Positions 54,404-63,152 are shown, counted from the stretch's first letter. The stretch is 64,000 nucleotides of DNA from Phenylobacterium deserti (GCF_003254705.1 NZ_QFYR01000005.1:1-64000); one strand, 5' to 3'. Translations and numbers: made by a program. The notes: generated by a model from the letters alone, not told the origin.

Positions 54404-55314
54404 ACCGGATCATCACCTTCGCGGCGGTCGCCGCCCTTGCAGCGCTCGCCGGCCAGGCCTCCGCTCAGCCGGCCGCCCCTGCTGCTCCGATCACCACCGT
54501 CACCACGGTGGGCGCGAACCTCAACATCTCGCCCAAGCGGGTGACCCTGGATCGTAACCGGCGCTCCGCGACAGTCTACATCTACAACCAGGGCAACGGT
54601 CCCGGCACCTTCGACATCTCGATGATCGACCGGGTGATGCTGCCCGACGGCCAGATCGTCGCGGTGAGCGACGCCCAGGCCAAGCCTGAGCAGAAGGCGG
54701 TCGCCGACAAGGTGAAGTCGGCGCAGTCGGTCGTGCTGGTCTCCCCGCGCCGCGCCACCCTGGCGCCCGGCCAGGGCCAGACCATCCGCCTGCGCATGGC
54801 CAACCTGCCGGAAGGCGCGGATGCGTCCGAGTTCCGCACGCACCTGACCATCACCACCATTCCGCCGGCCACCAGCGGCGTGACCGCCGAGTCGGCCGCC
54901 GGTGCCCAATCCAACGAACTGCGCTTCGACATCACCTCGGTGTTCGGCCTTTCGATTCCGGCGATCGTCCGCACCGGTGCGGTGCAGGTGCAAGCCGGCG
55001 TCGAGAACGCCCGCATTGAGCACGCCGACATCTCGCCGGACGGCGCGGCCCCGCCGCGCCGCACGCCCATACTGGTGATGGACCTGGTGCGCAGCGGCCC
55101 CAATTCGCTGTTCGGCAACATCGAAGCGAAGACAACCGGCAAGCAGTCGCAAGTCATCGGCGTCGCCCGCGGCGTCGGCGTCTACACCGAGATCGACCGC
55201 CGGGTCGTCAGGATCCCCCTGCAACGCGAGCTCTCCGCTGGTGAGAAGCTCGAGATCACGTTCACGGACGATGATGCGTCGCCGGGCAAGGTGCTTGCGA
55301 AGCAGGTGCTGTAA
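54400..55314 (+). CDS. Periplasmic fimbrial chaperone (PapD-like)
   Basis: 304 residues with a signal peptide (about 1-22, ending QASAQP). The first immunoglobulin-like domain has the chaperone pattern ANLNISPKRVTLDRNRRSATVYIYNQG and the G1-strand-like SVVLVSPRRATLAPGQGQTIRLRMANLPEG; the second domain spans about 175-300. It would fold and deliver the DUF4402 subunits to the usher by donor-strand complementation. The start is TTG 54400, overlapping the previous stop; no ATG or GTG fits. Its 3' end overlaps the usher reading frame by up to 41 bases. Confidence 0.8.
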   Translation: MNRIITFAAVAALAALAGQASAQPAAPAAPITTVTTVGANLNISPKRVTLDRNRRSATVYIYNQGNGPGTFDISMIDRVMLPDGQIVAVSDAQAKPEQKAVADKVKSAQSVVLVSPRRATLAPGQGQTIRLRMANLPEGADASEFRTHLTITTIPPATSGVTAESAAGAQSNELRFDITSVFGLSIPAIVRTGAVQVQAGVENARIEHADISPDGAAPPRRTPILVMDLVRSGPNSLFGNIEAKTTGKQSQVIGVARGVGVYTEIDRRVVRIPLQRELSAGEKLEITFTDDDASPGKVLAKQVL

Positions 55315-58075
55315 GCGCCTGACGTGGTACGCCACAGCCGCGCTTACAGTTCTTCCCGCTTCCTCAGTTTTCGCGCTTACCGCCCAGCCGCAGGCGCCGC
55401 CTGCGGCTGAAGCGTCTCTGGATGCAGCGGCGCAGCTCGATCCGGTCAATCTGCTGCTGCTTTCGGTCCAGCTGGACGACCTGACGCTGACAGACGGCCT
55501 CTCAGCCTATGGCGATCCATCCGACCCCCTGCTTCCCATGGGCGAGCTGACCCGCCTGCTCGAGTTGGACGTGGACGTCGCTCCGCAGGAAGGGCGCATT
55601 GTCGGCCGCCTGGGCGAGGCGCGGCGAGCCCTGCTAGTTGACGCCGCCAGCCGCACGGCCCGGGATGGGCCGCGCGTGGTCCCCCTGGCCGCCGAGGACC
55701 TGGTGGTGGGCCCGACGGACATCTACCTGCGCGCTTCGGCCGTTGAGAAACTGCTGCCGCTGAAGGTGCTGGTCGAGCCTGACGCGCTGAGCGTCCGGCT
55801 TTCGGCGACGGAGCCCCTGCCCATCCAAGGTCGCCTGGAGCGGATGGCCCGCATGCGTGAGGCCACGCAAGGCGGCGGCGCGGCGCTGGAGGTCATGCGC
55901 GCGCCGGGCGGCTATCGGCTGTTCACCCTACCCGCCTTCGACGTCCAGCTGGGCGCCGGCTACCAGACCGGCCAGTCGCCCTCCGTTCCGTTCCGTTATG
56001 ACATCCGGGCGGCCGGCGACCTGCTCTACTCGGGCTTCCAGGGCTATGTCGGATCCGATGAGACCGGCCGGGCGCGCACGGCGCGCATCCTGTTCGAGCG
56101 CACCTCCGTCGAGGGGCGGCTGCTGGGGCCGCTGAAGGCGCGGACGGTCAGCCTCGGTGACGTGTTCACGCCGGCCATGACCATCGGGCCGCGGGGCATG
56201 AGCGGGCGCGGGATCTCGCTGTCCACCGTGCCGCTGGACGAGACCAACGTCTTCAACCAGATCGACCTGCGCGGCGAGCTGCCGCTCGGCTACGACGTCG
56301 AGCTCTATGTGAACGACGTCCTGCGGGGCGGCCAGAACACGCCGGTGAAGGGCCGCTACGAGTTCCTGAAGGTGCCGCTGACACCCGGCGTCAACGTGAT
56401 CCGCGTGGTCACCTACGGGCCGCGCGGCGAGCGCAACGAAGACGTTCGCGTGGTCAATGTGGGCGCCGGCCTGCTGCGCCGAGGCCAGGCGACGTTCGAG
56501 TTGGGCGTGGTGGACCAGGACGAAGAGATCATCCGGCTGCGCCCGATCGGCGACGACGACGAGTTCGACCGCATTCCGTCGGGCGTGCGGGCCGTCGCCC
56601 AGGTGAACTATGGCGTCACCCAGTACCTGACGGTTTCGGCCGGCGCCGCGCTGCTGCCGACCCTGGCGGGCGATTCCCGGCAGATCTACACGGCGGGCGC
56701 GCGCACCTCGATCTTCGGCTTCGCCACCAATCTGGACGGCGCCTACGACGACGCCGGGGGCAGCGGCTATTCGGTGGGCATGGCGGGGCAACTGCTGGGC
56801 TCGACCGTCGTTCTGCGGCACGCGGGCTTCCGCGGCGGCTTCGTGGACGAGAACGGCGCCGGATCGGACATCACGCGCCTGCTGTCCAGCCGCACGGAAG
56901 CCACCCTCGACAGCAACATCGCCTTCGCTGGCCAGGTGCTGCCGATCACCCTTCGTGCGCTGCGCAACGTCTATGTGGACGGGGCGATGGAGTACGCCGG
57001 ATCGGCTCGCGGTTCGGCCAGCCTGGGCGCGATCCTGGTGTCCACGGGCCTGGAATACTCGCGCATCGTGTCGAGCACGGGCGATGCGACCCAGCGGCTG
57101 GGCGGCTTCTTCGCCGGATCCACCTATCGCAGCTACACTTGGCAGATCCGCTCGACCCTGGACTACCAGCTGCTGCCGGAGATGGTGGCGCAGTCCCTGG
57201 CGGTGACGGTGGACCGGGAACTGTCGCAAACCGCGTCCCTGCGGTTCGGGGTCGGCCAATCGCTCGAAGACTTCAAGAACGTCAACTTCACGGCGGCATC
57301 CATCTTCAGGCTGCGTTTCGCGGATCTGGCGCTGACCGCCGACTACAACAACGGCGACCGGTCCTGGCGAGCCGGCGCGCAGCTGAGCTTCGGCCTGAAC
57401 TTCGATCCGGCGCGGCGGCGCTACGCCATGACGCGTCCGGGTCCGGGCTCCGGCGGGGCGGTGCTGTTCGAAGCCTTCCTGGACCACAACGGCAACGGCC
57501 TGTTCGACGCGGGCGACGAGCCGGTCCGCAACGTCCTTGTGGAAGGCGCCGAGCGGCCGGCGGTGACCGGGCCGGACGGCAAGGTGTTCATCAGCAACGT
57601 CGGCGCAGGGCCGACGGCGCAGCTGCGCGTGTCGCTGGACAATGTGGAGAACACTTCGGTCACCACGCCGCCGTCGGTGATCCAGGTCCAGCCGCACCCC
57701 GGCAGCGTGACCACCATCCGCTATCCCATGCGCCCGACGGGCGAGGTGATGGTGCATGTATCCCTGCGGCGTCCGGACGGAGCGCTGGTGGGCATCGCGG
57801 CGGTGCAGCTGCGGCTCGTGGGCGACAACGGCCACGTGGGCGAGGTCTCGACCGAGTTCGACGGCAGCGCCAACTTCATCAACCTGCCGCCCGGACAGTA
57901 CCGGCTGGAGTTGGACGGCGGCCAGGCGCAGCGCCTGCGTATGTCGCTGGTCAAGCCGGTGAACGTCACCATCACGGGCGACGGCGGCTTCATCCCGGAT
58001 GCGGAGGCGGAAGTCAGGTTCGAACGCCGGACCGAAGAGCAGTCGCAAGACGTCGCGTCAGCGGATCCTCAATGA
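55274..58075 (+). CDS. Usher-like outer-membrane protein with C-terminal Cna-B-like domains
   Basis: About 933 residues. A signal-like region (TWYATAALTVLPASSVFA) follows a basic N-terminus. Usher-type features include PLGYDVELYVNDVLRGGQNTP... GRYEFLKVPLTPGVNVIRVVTYGPRGE (plug/middle domain region) and long barrel-like alternating segments. The C-terminus has two beta-sandwich segments, LFEAFLDHNGNGLFDAGDEPVRNVLVEG (SdrD/Cna-B-like, about 735-800) and VSLRRPDGALVGIAAVQLRLVGDNG (about 825-930). ATG 55274 is chosen, overlapping the chaperone gene by 41 bases; TTG 55295 and CTG 55319 are alternatives. It is divergent from classical FimD, so function is inferred. Confidence 0.75.
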   Translation: MRRRARCLRSRCCKRLTWYATAALTVLPASSVFALTAQPQAPPAAEASLDAAAQLDPVNLLLLSVQLDDLTLTDGLSAYGDPSDPLLPMGELTRLLELDVDVAPQEGRIVGRLGEARRALLVDAASRTARDGPRVVPLAAEDLVVGPTDIYLRASAVEKLLPLKVLVEPDALSVRLSATEPLPIQGRLERMARMREATQGGGAALEVMRAPGGYRLFTLPAFDVQLGAGYQTGQSPSVPFRYDIRAAGDLLYSGFQGYVGSDETGRARTARILFERTSVEGRLLGPLKARTVSLGDVFTPAMTIGPRGMSGRGISLSTVPLDETNVFNQIDLRGELPLGYDVELYVNDVLRGGQNTPVKGRYEFLKVPLTPGVNVIRVVTYGPRGERNEDVRVVNVGAGLLRRGQATFELGVVDQDEEIIRLRPIGDDDEFDRIPSGVRAVAQVNYGVTQYLTVSAGAALLPTLAGDSRQIYTAGARTSIFGFATNLDGAYDDAGGSGYSVGMAGQLLGSTVVLRHAGFRGGFVDENGAGSDITRLLSSRTEATLDSNIAFAGQVLPITLRALRNVYVDGAMEYAGSARGSASLGAILVSTGLEYSRIVSSTGDATQRLGGFFAGSTYRSYTWQIRSTLDYQLLPEMVAQSLAVTVDRELSQTASLRFGVGQSLEDFKNVNFTAASIFRLRFADLALTADYNNGDRSWRAGAQLSFGLNFDPARRRYAMTRPGPGSGGAVLFEAFLDHNGNGLFDAGDEPVRNVLVEGAERPAVTGPDGKVFISNVGAGPTAQLRVSLDNVENTSVTTPPSVIQVQPHPGSVTTIRYPMRPTGEVMVHVSLRRPDGALVGIAAVQLRLVGDNGHVGEVSTEFDGSANFINLPPGQYRLELDGGQAQRLRMSLVKPVNVTITGDGGFIPDAEAEVRFERRTEEQSQDVASADPQ

Positions 58076-58118
58076 TTTTCCAGCGAAGCTGCGTCGTCTC
58101 GTGCTAGAGCGCTCGCCA

Positions 58119-59111
58119 ATGCTGTTCCGTCCGTCCAGAATTCAACTTTTCCTTGGTGCGACGACCGCGACGTTACTCATGGTCGCATCGAATGCGGCCC
58201 AGGCGCAGACGTTCGGCGTGGGTGTGAACAGCGATCCCAATCTGGGGGTCGTGGCCTCCGCCTCGTCGGGCGACACCACATTCACGATCAACGCCGGCAC
58301 GGACCAGGTCAGCAAAAGCGGCAACGGCGCGCGCATCAGCTCCGGCTCGGCCCGGGGCAAGGTCACGGTCAGTTGCGCCAGCGGCGCGTGCACGGGCAAG
58401 AAGGTGCAGGTGCGCGTGGGCGTCAGCGGATCGCCCACAGGGCGAGCCCGGGCGCTGACCGGCTTCAACGTCGCCTCCGGCACCCTGGCGGTGTCCAGCG
58501 TCTCCGGGACCAACCCGCTGACGTTTGTGATCAACAGCTTCCCGGCGGGGGGCGGCTACTTCTGGCTGGGCGCCACCTACCCCATCGCCGGCGACGACAG
58601 CGGCAAGGCGACGGGCGCCGCGGGTTCGGGCTTCGCCATCAGCGCGGTGCTGTCGGGCAAGTCGTTCGGCGCGGGAACCGGCAGCACGGCCGACGCCACC
58701 GTGTACCGCAAGCTGTCCATCGTGAACGACACGCCGCTGTCGTTCGGGCGCATCGTGCGGCCGACCAGCGGAAGCTCCACCGCCACCTTCTCGGCCACCA
58801 ACCCGCAGCGGGTGATCACCGGCAGCGGCGTGTGGCTGAACACCCCCAGCCCGACGCGGGCCAAGTACACCATCACCGGTGAAGGCGGGGCGGCGGTCTC
58901 GCTGTCGATTCCGCCGAGCTTCACCATGACCGGGCCCTCCACCCTGACGGTGACGACCGACACCACGGCGCAAGGCGCGCCGGTGCTCAGCTCCATCACC
59001 GGCAACGCCGGGACCTACAGCTTCTATGTGGGCGGGGCGATGACCCTGACGAGCAGCACGCCCTCGGGCGCCTACTCTGGATCGTACGTTGTGACGGTCA
59101 GCTACAACTAG
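58119..59111 (+). CDS. Two-domain exported protein with C-terminal DUF4402-like domain (possible tip adhesin)
   Basis: 330 residues with a signal peptide (about 1-29, ending NAAQAQ). The N-terminal domain (about 30-200) is Gly/Ser-rich, with a possible disulfide (CASGAC), and is not recognised. The C-terminal domain (about 205-330: YRKLSIVNDTPLSFGRIVRPTSGSSTATFSAT ... GAYSGSYVVTVSYN) matches the subunit encoded at 53336, including FG-x-I-x2-P-x-SGSST. Two-domain organisation with a pilin-like half is typical of tip adhesins. ATG 58119 is 43 bases after the usher stop; ribosome site weak. Confidence 0.72.
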   Translation: MLFRPSRIQLFLGATTATLLMVASNAAQAQTFGVGVNSDPNLGVVASASSGDTTFTINAGTDQVSKSGNGARISSGSARGKVTVSCASGACTGKKVQVRVGVSGSPTGRARALTGFNVASGTLAVSSVSGTNPLTFVINSFPAGGGYFWLGATYPIAGDDSGKATGAAGSGFAISAVLSGKSFGAGTGSTADATVYRKLSIVNDTPLSFGRIVRPTSGSSTATFSATNPQRVITGSGVWLNTPSPTRAKYTITGEGGAAVSLSIPPSFTMTGPSTLTVTTDTTAQGAPVLSSITGNAGTYSFYVGGAMTLTSSTPSGAYSGSYVVTVSYN

Positions 59112-59217
59112 GCGCCCGGCCCGGGGTTTGCAGTCGCTCTGAGAGGTCGCGCAAGCTTGGCTTTGGTGCTAAGCGCGGCGTGGGGTTTCTGTCCCAAAAT
59201 GGGGCGCAGGGGCGGCG

Positions 59218-60483
59218 ATGACGATCAAGATCCAGTTCGAGGACGTGCCGGCGGGGCTTCTCACCGGCTATTCGGCGCAGGGCTTCAACTTCACCAGCCT
59301 GTTCGCGCCCAACGACCCGACGCACGAGGCGTTCTGGAATCGGTCGTACCTGACGGACCTCGGCACCGGCGCTTACCTGATCAACCAGCAGAGCAGCGAC
59401 ACCATCACGGTGCGCGCCAGCAGCGGCCAGGCGTTCGGCGCTGTGTCGATCGACGTCAATGGCTTCAACTTCAAGGGCTTCGACGGTGAGGACCCGATCA
59501 CCGGCACCCAGGTGGTCACCTTCACCTTCCAGGGCCTGAAGGCCGGCAGCTACGACCTGGTGGAGTACAGCTTCACCACGGACAACGTGGACAGCTTCCA
59601 GACCGTCGCCCTGCCCGGCGCGTTTTCCTCGGGCCTGCTGCAGCTGAGCTGGTCCGTCAGCGGCGCCAGCGAGAACTGGGGCGCGTTCGACAACCTCGTG
59701 CTGCAGCCTAACCGCGCGCCGACCGTGCAGTCGCTGAACACCAGCGTCACCGGCGGCGAGACCTACACAGGCCACCTGCTGGGCAGCGATCCGGACGGCC
59801 AGGCGCTGATCTTCAAGGCGGTGGGCGCCCTGCCCAAAGGCGTGGTGCTGGACAGCGACGGGACGTTCTACGTCCAGCCGCTGGCGTCCGACGAGGACCT
59901 GATGCCCGGCGAAAGCCGCACGGTGAGCTTCCAGTTCAAGGCGTCCGACGGGGCGCTGGACTCCACGGTCGCCAGCGTCACCGTCAAGGTCGGCGCCCTG
60001 CCGCAAGGCGCCGACATCTGCGGGGGCAACCATCCGCAGACCCTGGTCGGCACGGCGGCGGGCGAGCGTATCTGCGGCGGCAACAGCGGCGACGTCCTGT
60101 CCGGCATGGGCGGCGCCGACACCCTGATGGGCAACAACGGCAAGGACCTGCTGATGGGCGGCGGCGGGCGCGACCTGCTGCTGGGCGGCAACGGTTCGGA
60201 CACCCTGGACGGCGGCGCGGGCGACGACACCCTGACCGGCGGCAACAGCCCCGACCTGTTCATCTTCGAACGCGACTTCGGCCGCGACGTGATCACCGAC
60301 TTCGACGTCAAGAACGAAACGATCCAGATGTCGCCGGCGATGTTCGCCAACTTCGCCGACCTGAAGGCGCATGCTGTCCAGTCGGGCGCCCACGTGGTCA
60401 TCACCTACGACGCGGCCAACATCCTGACCCTGCAGAACGTGAAGCTGTCGAGCCTGAACGAAGGCGACTTCATCTTCGCCTGA
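59218..60483 (+). CDS. RTX calcium-binding exported protein
   Basis: 421 residues, no Sec signal. Residues about 3-165 form a beta-sandwich (IQFEDVPAGLLTGYSAQGFNFTSLF ... FDNLVLQPN) similar to PEP-CTERM/lectin-like domains. Residues 167-260 are cadherin/Ig-like (NRAPTVQSLNTSVTGGETYTGHLLGSDPDGQ). Residues about 285-345 hold RTX nonapeptides (GGNSGDVLS, GGADTLMG, GGGGRDLLL, GGNGSDTLD, GGAGDDTLT), followed by the type I secretion-like C-terminus (DLFIFERDFGRDVITDFDVKNETIQMSP). ATG 59218 has a G-rich site. It may be a surface or matrix protein partner of the fimbria-like system; no exporter in window. Confidence 0.83.
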   Translation: MTIKIQFEDVPAGLLTGYSAQGFNFTSLFAPNDPTHEAFWNRSYLTDLGTGAYLINQQSSDTITVRASSGQAFGAVSIDVNGFNFKGFDGEDPITGTQVVTFTFQGLKAGSYDLVEYSFTTDNVDSFQTVALPGAFSSGLLQLSWSVSGASENWGAFDNLVLQPNRAPTVQSLNTSVTGGETYTGHLLGSDPDGQALIFKAVGALPKGVVLDSDGTFYVQPLASDEDLMPGESRTVSFQFKASDGALDSTVASVTVKVGALPQGADICGGNHPQTLVGTAAGERICGGNSGDVLSGMGGADTLMGNNGKDLLMGGGGRDLLLGGNGSDTLDGGAGDDTLTGGNSPDLFIFERDFGRDVITDFDVKNETIQMSPAMFANFADLKAHAVQSGAHVVITYDAANILTLQNVKLSSLNEGDFIFA

Positions 60484-60532
60484 CGGCCAGCGAAACGGCG
60501 CTATATTGGCGGTCATCACATCGGAGACCGCC

Positions 60533-61093
60533 ATGAAGCGCCTGTTCGTCCTCGCCGCCGCCGGCGCCGCCCTTGCGGCCGCCCCCGCCTGGGCCGACCT
60601 GAAGCCCGGGACCAAGGCGCCCGACTTCACCGCGCCCGCCTACCTGGCCGGCAAGCCCTTCACCTACAACCTCGCCTCAGCCCTCAAGAAGGGTCCGGTG
60701 GTGCTGTACTTCTTCCCGTCCGCGCACACCGCCGGGTGCAACCTCGAGGCCCGCCTGTTCTCGGAGTCGGTCGACAAGTTCAAGGCCAGGGGAGCCACGG
60801 TGATCGGCGTCACCGCCGGCAAGGTCAATGAACTGGCCGACTTCTCGCGCGAGACCGAGCACTGCGGCGGCAAGTTCCCGGTGGCCGCCGACCCGGGCGC
60901 CAAGATCGCCACCCAGTTCGACGCACGCATGCAGGGACGGAACGGCGGCCCGGCCCCCGAGCTGTCGTCCCGCACGTCCTACGTCATCGGCCGCGACGGG
61001 CGGATCGCCCACGTCTACACGGCCATGGATCCGACCGGCCACGTCGATCAGACCCTGGCGGCCGTACAGAAGCTCAAGGTGGCGAAGCGCTGA
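60533..61093 (+). CDS. Exported peroxiredoxin (BCP/AhpC-TSA type)
   Basis: 186 residues with a signal peptide (about 1-21, ending AWAD). Thioredoxin-like fold; the peroxidatic Cys is C69 in FFPSAHTAGCNLEARLF, corresponding to the T-x2-C motif of PrxQ/BCP proteins. The second Cys of PrxQ, five residues later, is absent; C111 (EHCGG) is the only other mature Cys. ATG 60533 has CGGAG 7 bases upstream. Probably reduces peroxides in the periplasm. It converges with the DUF2059 gene with zero intergenic bases; a GCGCTGAT/ATCAGCGC dyad spans both stop codons. Confidence 0.85.
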   Translation: MKRLFVLAAAGAALAAAPAWADLKPGTKAPDFTAPAYLAGKPFTYNLASALKKGPVVLYFFPSAHTAGCNLEARLFSESVDKFKARGATVIGVTAGKVNELADFSRETEHCGGKFPVAADPGAKIATQFDARMQGRNGGPAPELSSRTSYVIGRDGRIAHVYTAMDPTGHVDQTLAAVQKLKVAKR

Positions 61094-61594
61094 TCAATCA
61101 GCGCCGCAGTCGATCCGCTTGCACAGCCGCTCGCGGAGCTCATCCTGCATCTGCGGCATGAGTTCGGCGATCACCGGCTGCACCTTGCCGGTATAGGCGG
61201 GCACCTTGGCCATCATGGATCGGCCGAGCGGGCTTTCGTAATAGGCCACGCCCGCCTCCAGCTCCGCTTCGGTGAAGCTGGCAGCCACCACGGGCGCCAT
61301 GCGCTCGATGAGGCTCGGCATCACGACCGCCACGGCCTCGGTGCTGGACTGGGCGAAGGCGTCCGTGAAGCCCGCCGGCGCGGGGCTGCCTGTGCGCTTC
61401 TCGAGCGAGGCCACCAGAATGGGAGCCAAGCCCTGCATGGTGGCCGTCATGGTGCGGTCCATGTTCAGGGCGGCGATGTAGCGGCGGGCCAGTTCCAGCG
61501 ACTTCGGCGTGGGCGCGGCGGATTGCGCCAGGGCCGGCGTGGCGGACACAACGAGGGCGACGGCGCACAGGGCTGCGCGGACGAGTTGCGACAT
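61094..61594 (-). CDS. Exported DUF2059 family protein
   Basis: 166 residues with a signal peptide (about 1-22, ending PALAQS). All-helical mature part with the DUF2059 landmarks ARRYIAALNMDRTMTATM and AGVAYYESPLGRSMMAKVPAY, and a C-terminal CKRIDC pair. Function of the family is unknown. ATG 61594 is preferred, with GGGGAG about 10 bases upstream; an in-frame upstream ATG 61657 would add residues before the signal peptide. Confidence 0.83.
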   Translation of the reverse strand: MSQLVRAALCAVALVVSATPALAQSAAPTPKSLELARRYIAALNMDRTMTATMQGLAPILVASLEKRTGSPAPAGFTDAFAQSSTEAVAVVMPSLIERMAPVVAASFTEAELEAGVAYYESPLGRSMMAKVPAYTGKVQPVIAELMPQMQDELRERLCKRIDCGAD

Positions 61595-61775
61595 AGGTAC
61601 GATTCTCCCCAGACTTGAGCGGGAGACTATGAGCGGGACGGCGCCGCGCAAGCGCAAAAGCCTTGCTCCATCAGGCGTTTTCCCGTATTTGCGCGCCTCT
61701 TCACGGAAGGCGGTCTCACGCGGAACGCGAATGGGTCGGGAAACCCCCGGCCGCCGCGCTGAGAGCCATCGTATC

Positions 61776-61796
61776 CGACGGACCTTCCGGCCGTCG
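61776..61796 (+). promoter_or_regulatory. Leader hairpin upstream of rpsF
   Basis: CGACGG / CCGTCG stem with an inner CC/GG pair and loop TTCC, 34 bases before the rpsF ATG. Autoregulation of rpsF leaders by S6:S18 binding to a structured RNA is known in bacteria; whether this hairpin matches that motif could not be decided by eye. The 236-bp gap 61595-61830 holds no gene. Confidence 0.35.
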
Positions 61797-61830
61797 TCTG
61801 CGCCGCTTTCCAGAACGGAAGAAGGAAACT

Positions 61831-62196
61831 ATGGCTCTCTACGAACACGTGGTCATCTCGCGGCAGGATATCTCGCCGCAGCAGGCCGAAGCGCTCAACG
61901 ACACCCTGAAGGCTCTGATCGAGCAAGGCGGCGGCTCCGTCGCCAAGATCGAGTACTGGGGTCTGCGCAACCTGACCTACCGGATCAAGAAGAACCGCAA
62001 GGGTCACTACTCGCTCCTCGCCATCGATGCGCCGGCCGCCGCCGTGCAGGAAATGGAACGCCAGCTGTCGATCAACGAAGACGTGCTGCGCTACATGACC
62101 GTCCGCGTCGAAGAGCTGGACCTCGAGCTCTCCCCGATCCTCGCCCGCCGCGATCGCGACCGCGATCGTCCGCGCGACGAAAACTTCCAAGCTTAA
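61831..62196 (+). CDS. rpsF: 30S ribosomal protein S6
   Basis: 121 residues. Typical S6: [51 protein letters not shown] and [17 protein letters not shown] basic/acidic tail [12 protein letters not shown] follows. GAAGGAAA precedes ATG 61831. First gene of rpsF-rpsR-rplI. It binds 16S rRNA with S18 in the 30S platform. Confidence 0.98.
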   Translation: MALYEHVVISRQDISPQQAEALNDTLKALIEQGGGSVAKIEYWGLRNLTYRIKKNRKGHYSLLAIDAPAAAVQEMERQLSINEDVLRYMTVRVEELDLELSPILARRDRDRDRPRDENFQA

Positions 62197-62214
62197 GAAA
62201 GGGGGGACTTCGAC

Positions 62215-62496
62215 ATGACCGACGAAACCTCCGCCGCCCCGGCTCCGGCCGCTGGCGCTTCCGCGGGCGGCGCGCGCCGTCCGTTCTTCCGCCGCCGCAA
62301 GGTTTGCCCGTTCTCCGGCGCCAACGCCCCGAAGATCGACTACAAGGACGTGAAGCTGCTGCAGCGCTACGTGTCCGAGCGCGGCAAGATCGTGCCATCG
62401 CGCATCACCGCGGTGTCGGCCAAGAAGCAGCGTGAACTGGCCAAGGCCATCAAGCGCGCCCGCTTCCTCGCCCTCCTCCCCTACGTCGTGAAGTAA
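62215..62496 (+). CDS. rpsR: 30S ribosomal protein S18
   Basis: 93 residues. Core [70 protein letters not shown] is diagnostic. An Ala/Gly-rich N-terminal extension of about 18 residues is usual for alphaproteobacteria. Strong AAAGGGGGG ribosome site upstream; 18 bases after rpsF. Confidence 0.98.
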   Translation: MTDETSAAPAPAAGASAGGARRPFFRRRKVCPFSGANAPKIDYKDVKLLQRYVSERGKIVPSRITAVSAKKQRELAKAIKRARFLALLPYVVK

Positions 62497-62511
62497 GGGA
62501 GCCAGAAGCAC

Positions 62512-63096
62512 ATGAAAGTCATCCTGCTTGAACGTGTGGAAGGCTGGGGCGGTCTCGGCGACGTCGTGACCGTGAAGGACGGCTACGCCCGTAACTTCCT
62601 CCTGCCGCGCCAAAAGGCGCTCCGCGCCAACGCCGCGAACCTGAAGGTCTTCGAAGCGCAACGCGCCGAAATCGAAGCCCGCAACGCGCGCGCCAAGGAC
62701 GCCGCCGGCAAGGCCGGCGAGAAGCTCGACGGCACCTCCTACGTGCTGATCCGTCAGGCCGGCGAAAGCGGCCAGCTGTACGGGTCGGTCGCCGGTCGTG
62801 ACGTGGCCGACGCCATCCAGGCGGAAGGCGGCAAGGTCGAGCGCTCGATGGTCGTGCTGGACAAGCCGATCAAGACGCTGGGCATGCACGAAGTGAAGGT
62901 CCGCCTGCACGCGGAAGTCACCGTCACGGTGACCCTGAACATCGCCCGCAGCCAGGACGAAGCCGAGCGCCAAGCGCGCGGCGAGAACGTCATCAGCTCG
63001 CAGTTCGAAGAAGAGCGTCTGGCGGCCGAAGAAGCCGCGGCCGACCTCCTCGAAGGCGGCGCTGGCCAGATCGAAGGCGACTACGCCGAGGCGTAA
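62512..63096 (+). CDS. rplI: 50S ribosomal protein L9
   Basis: 194 residues. The N-terminal domain MKVILLERVEGWGGLGDVVTVKDGYARNFLLPRQKAL is followed by the long linking helix (QRAEIEARNARAKDAAGKA) and the C-terminal domain (GQLYGSVAGRDVADAI). An acidic Glu/Ala-rich tail of about 40 residues extends beyond the E. coli length, as in many alphaproteobacteria. Ends the rpsF operon before a strong terminator. Confidence 0.98.
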   Translation: MKVILLERVEGWGGLGDVVTVKDGYARNFLLPRQKALRANAANLKVFEAQRAEIEARNARAKDAAGKAGEKLDGTSYVLIRQAGESGQLYGSVAGRDVADAIQAEGGKVERSMVVLDKPIKTLGMHEVKVRLHAEVTVTVTLNIARSQDEAERQARGENVISSQFEEERLAAEEAAADLLEGGAGQIEGDYAEA

Positions 63097-63121
63097 GACT
63101 TCGGTCATTCAGACCAAACGG

Positions 63122-63152
63122 AACGGCGCGGGAGTCTCTCCCGCGCCGTTTT
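63122..63152 (+). terminator. Rho-independent terminator of the rpsF-rpsR-rplI operon
   Basis: A perfect 13-bp stem AACGGCGCGGGAG / CTCCCGCGCCGTT with 3-base loop TCT, followed by TTCG. Lies 26 bases after the rplI stop, ahead of the convergent hydrolase gene. Confidence 0.93.

Noticed and set aside
55928-58048. 706-codon minus-strand frame opposite the usher-like gene
   Set aside because: Low-complexity Arg/His/Val composition; shadow of the usher-like gene.
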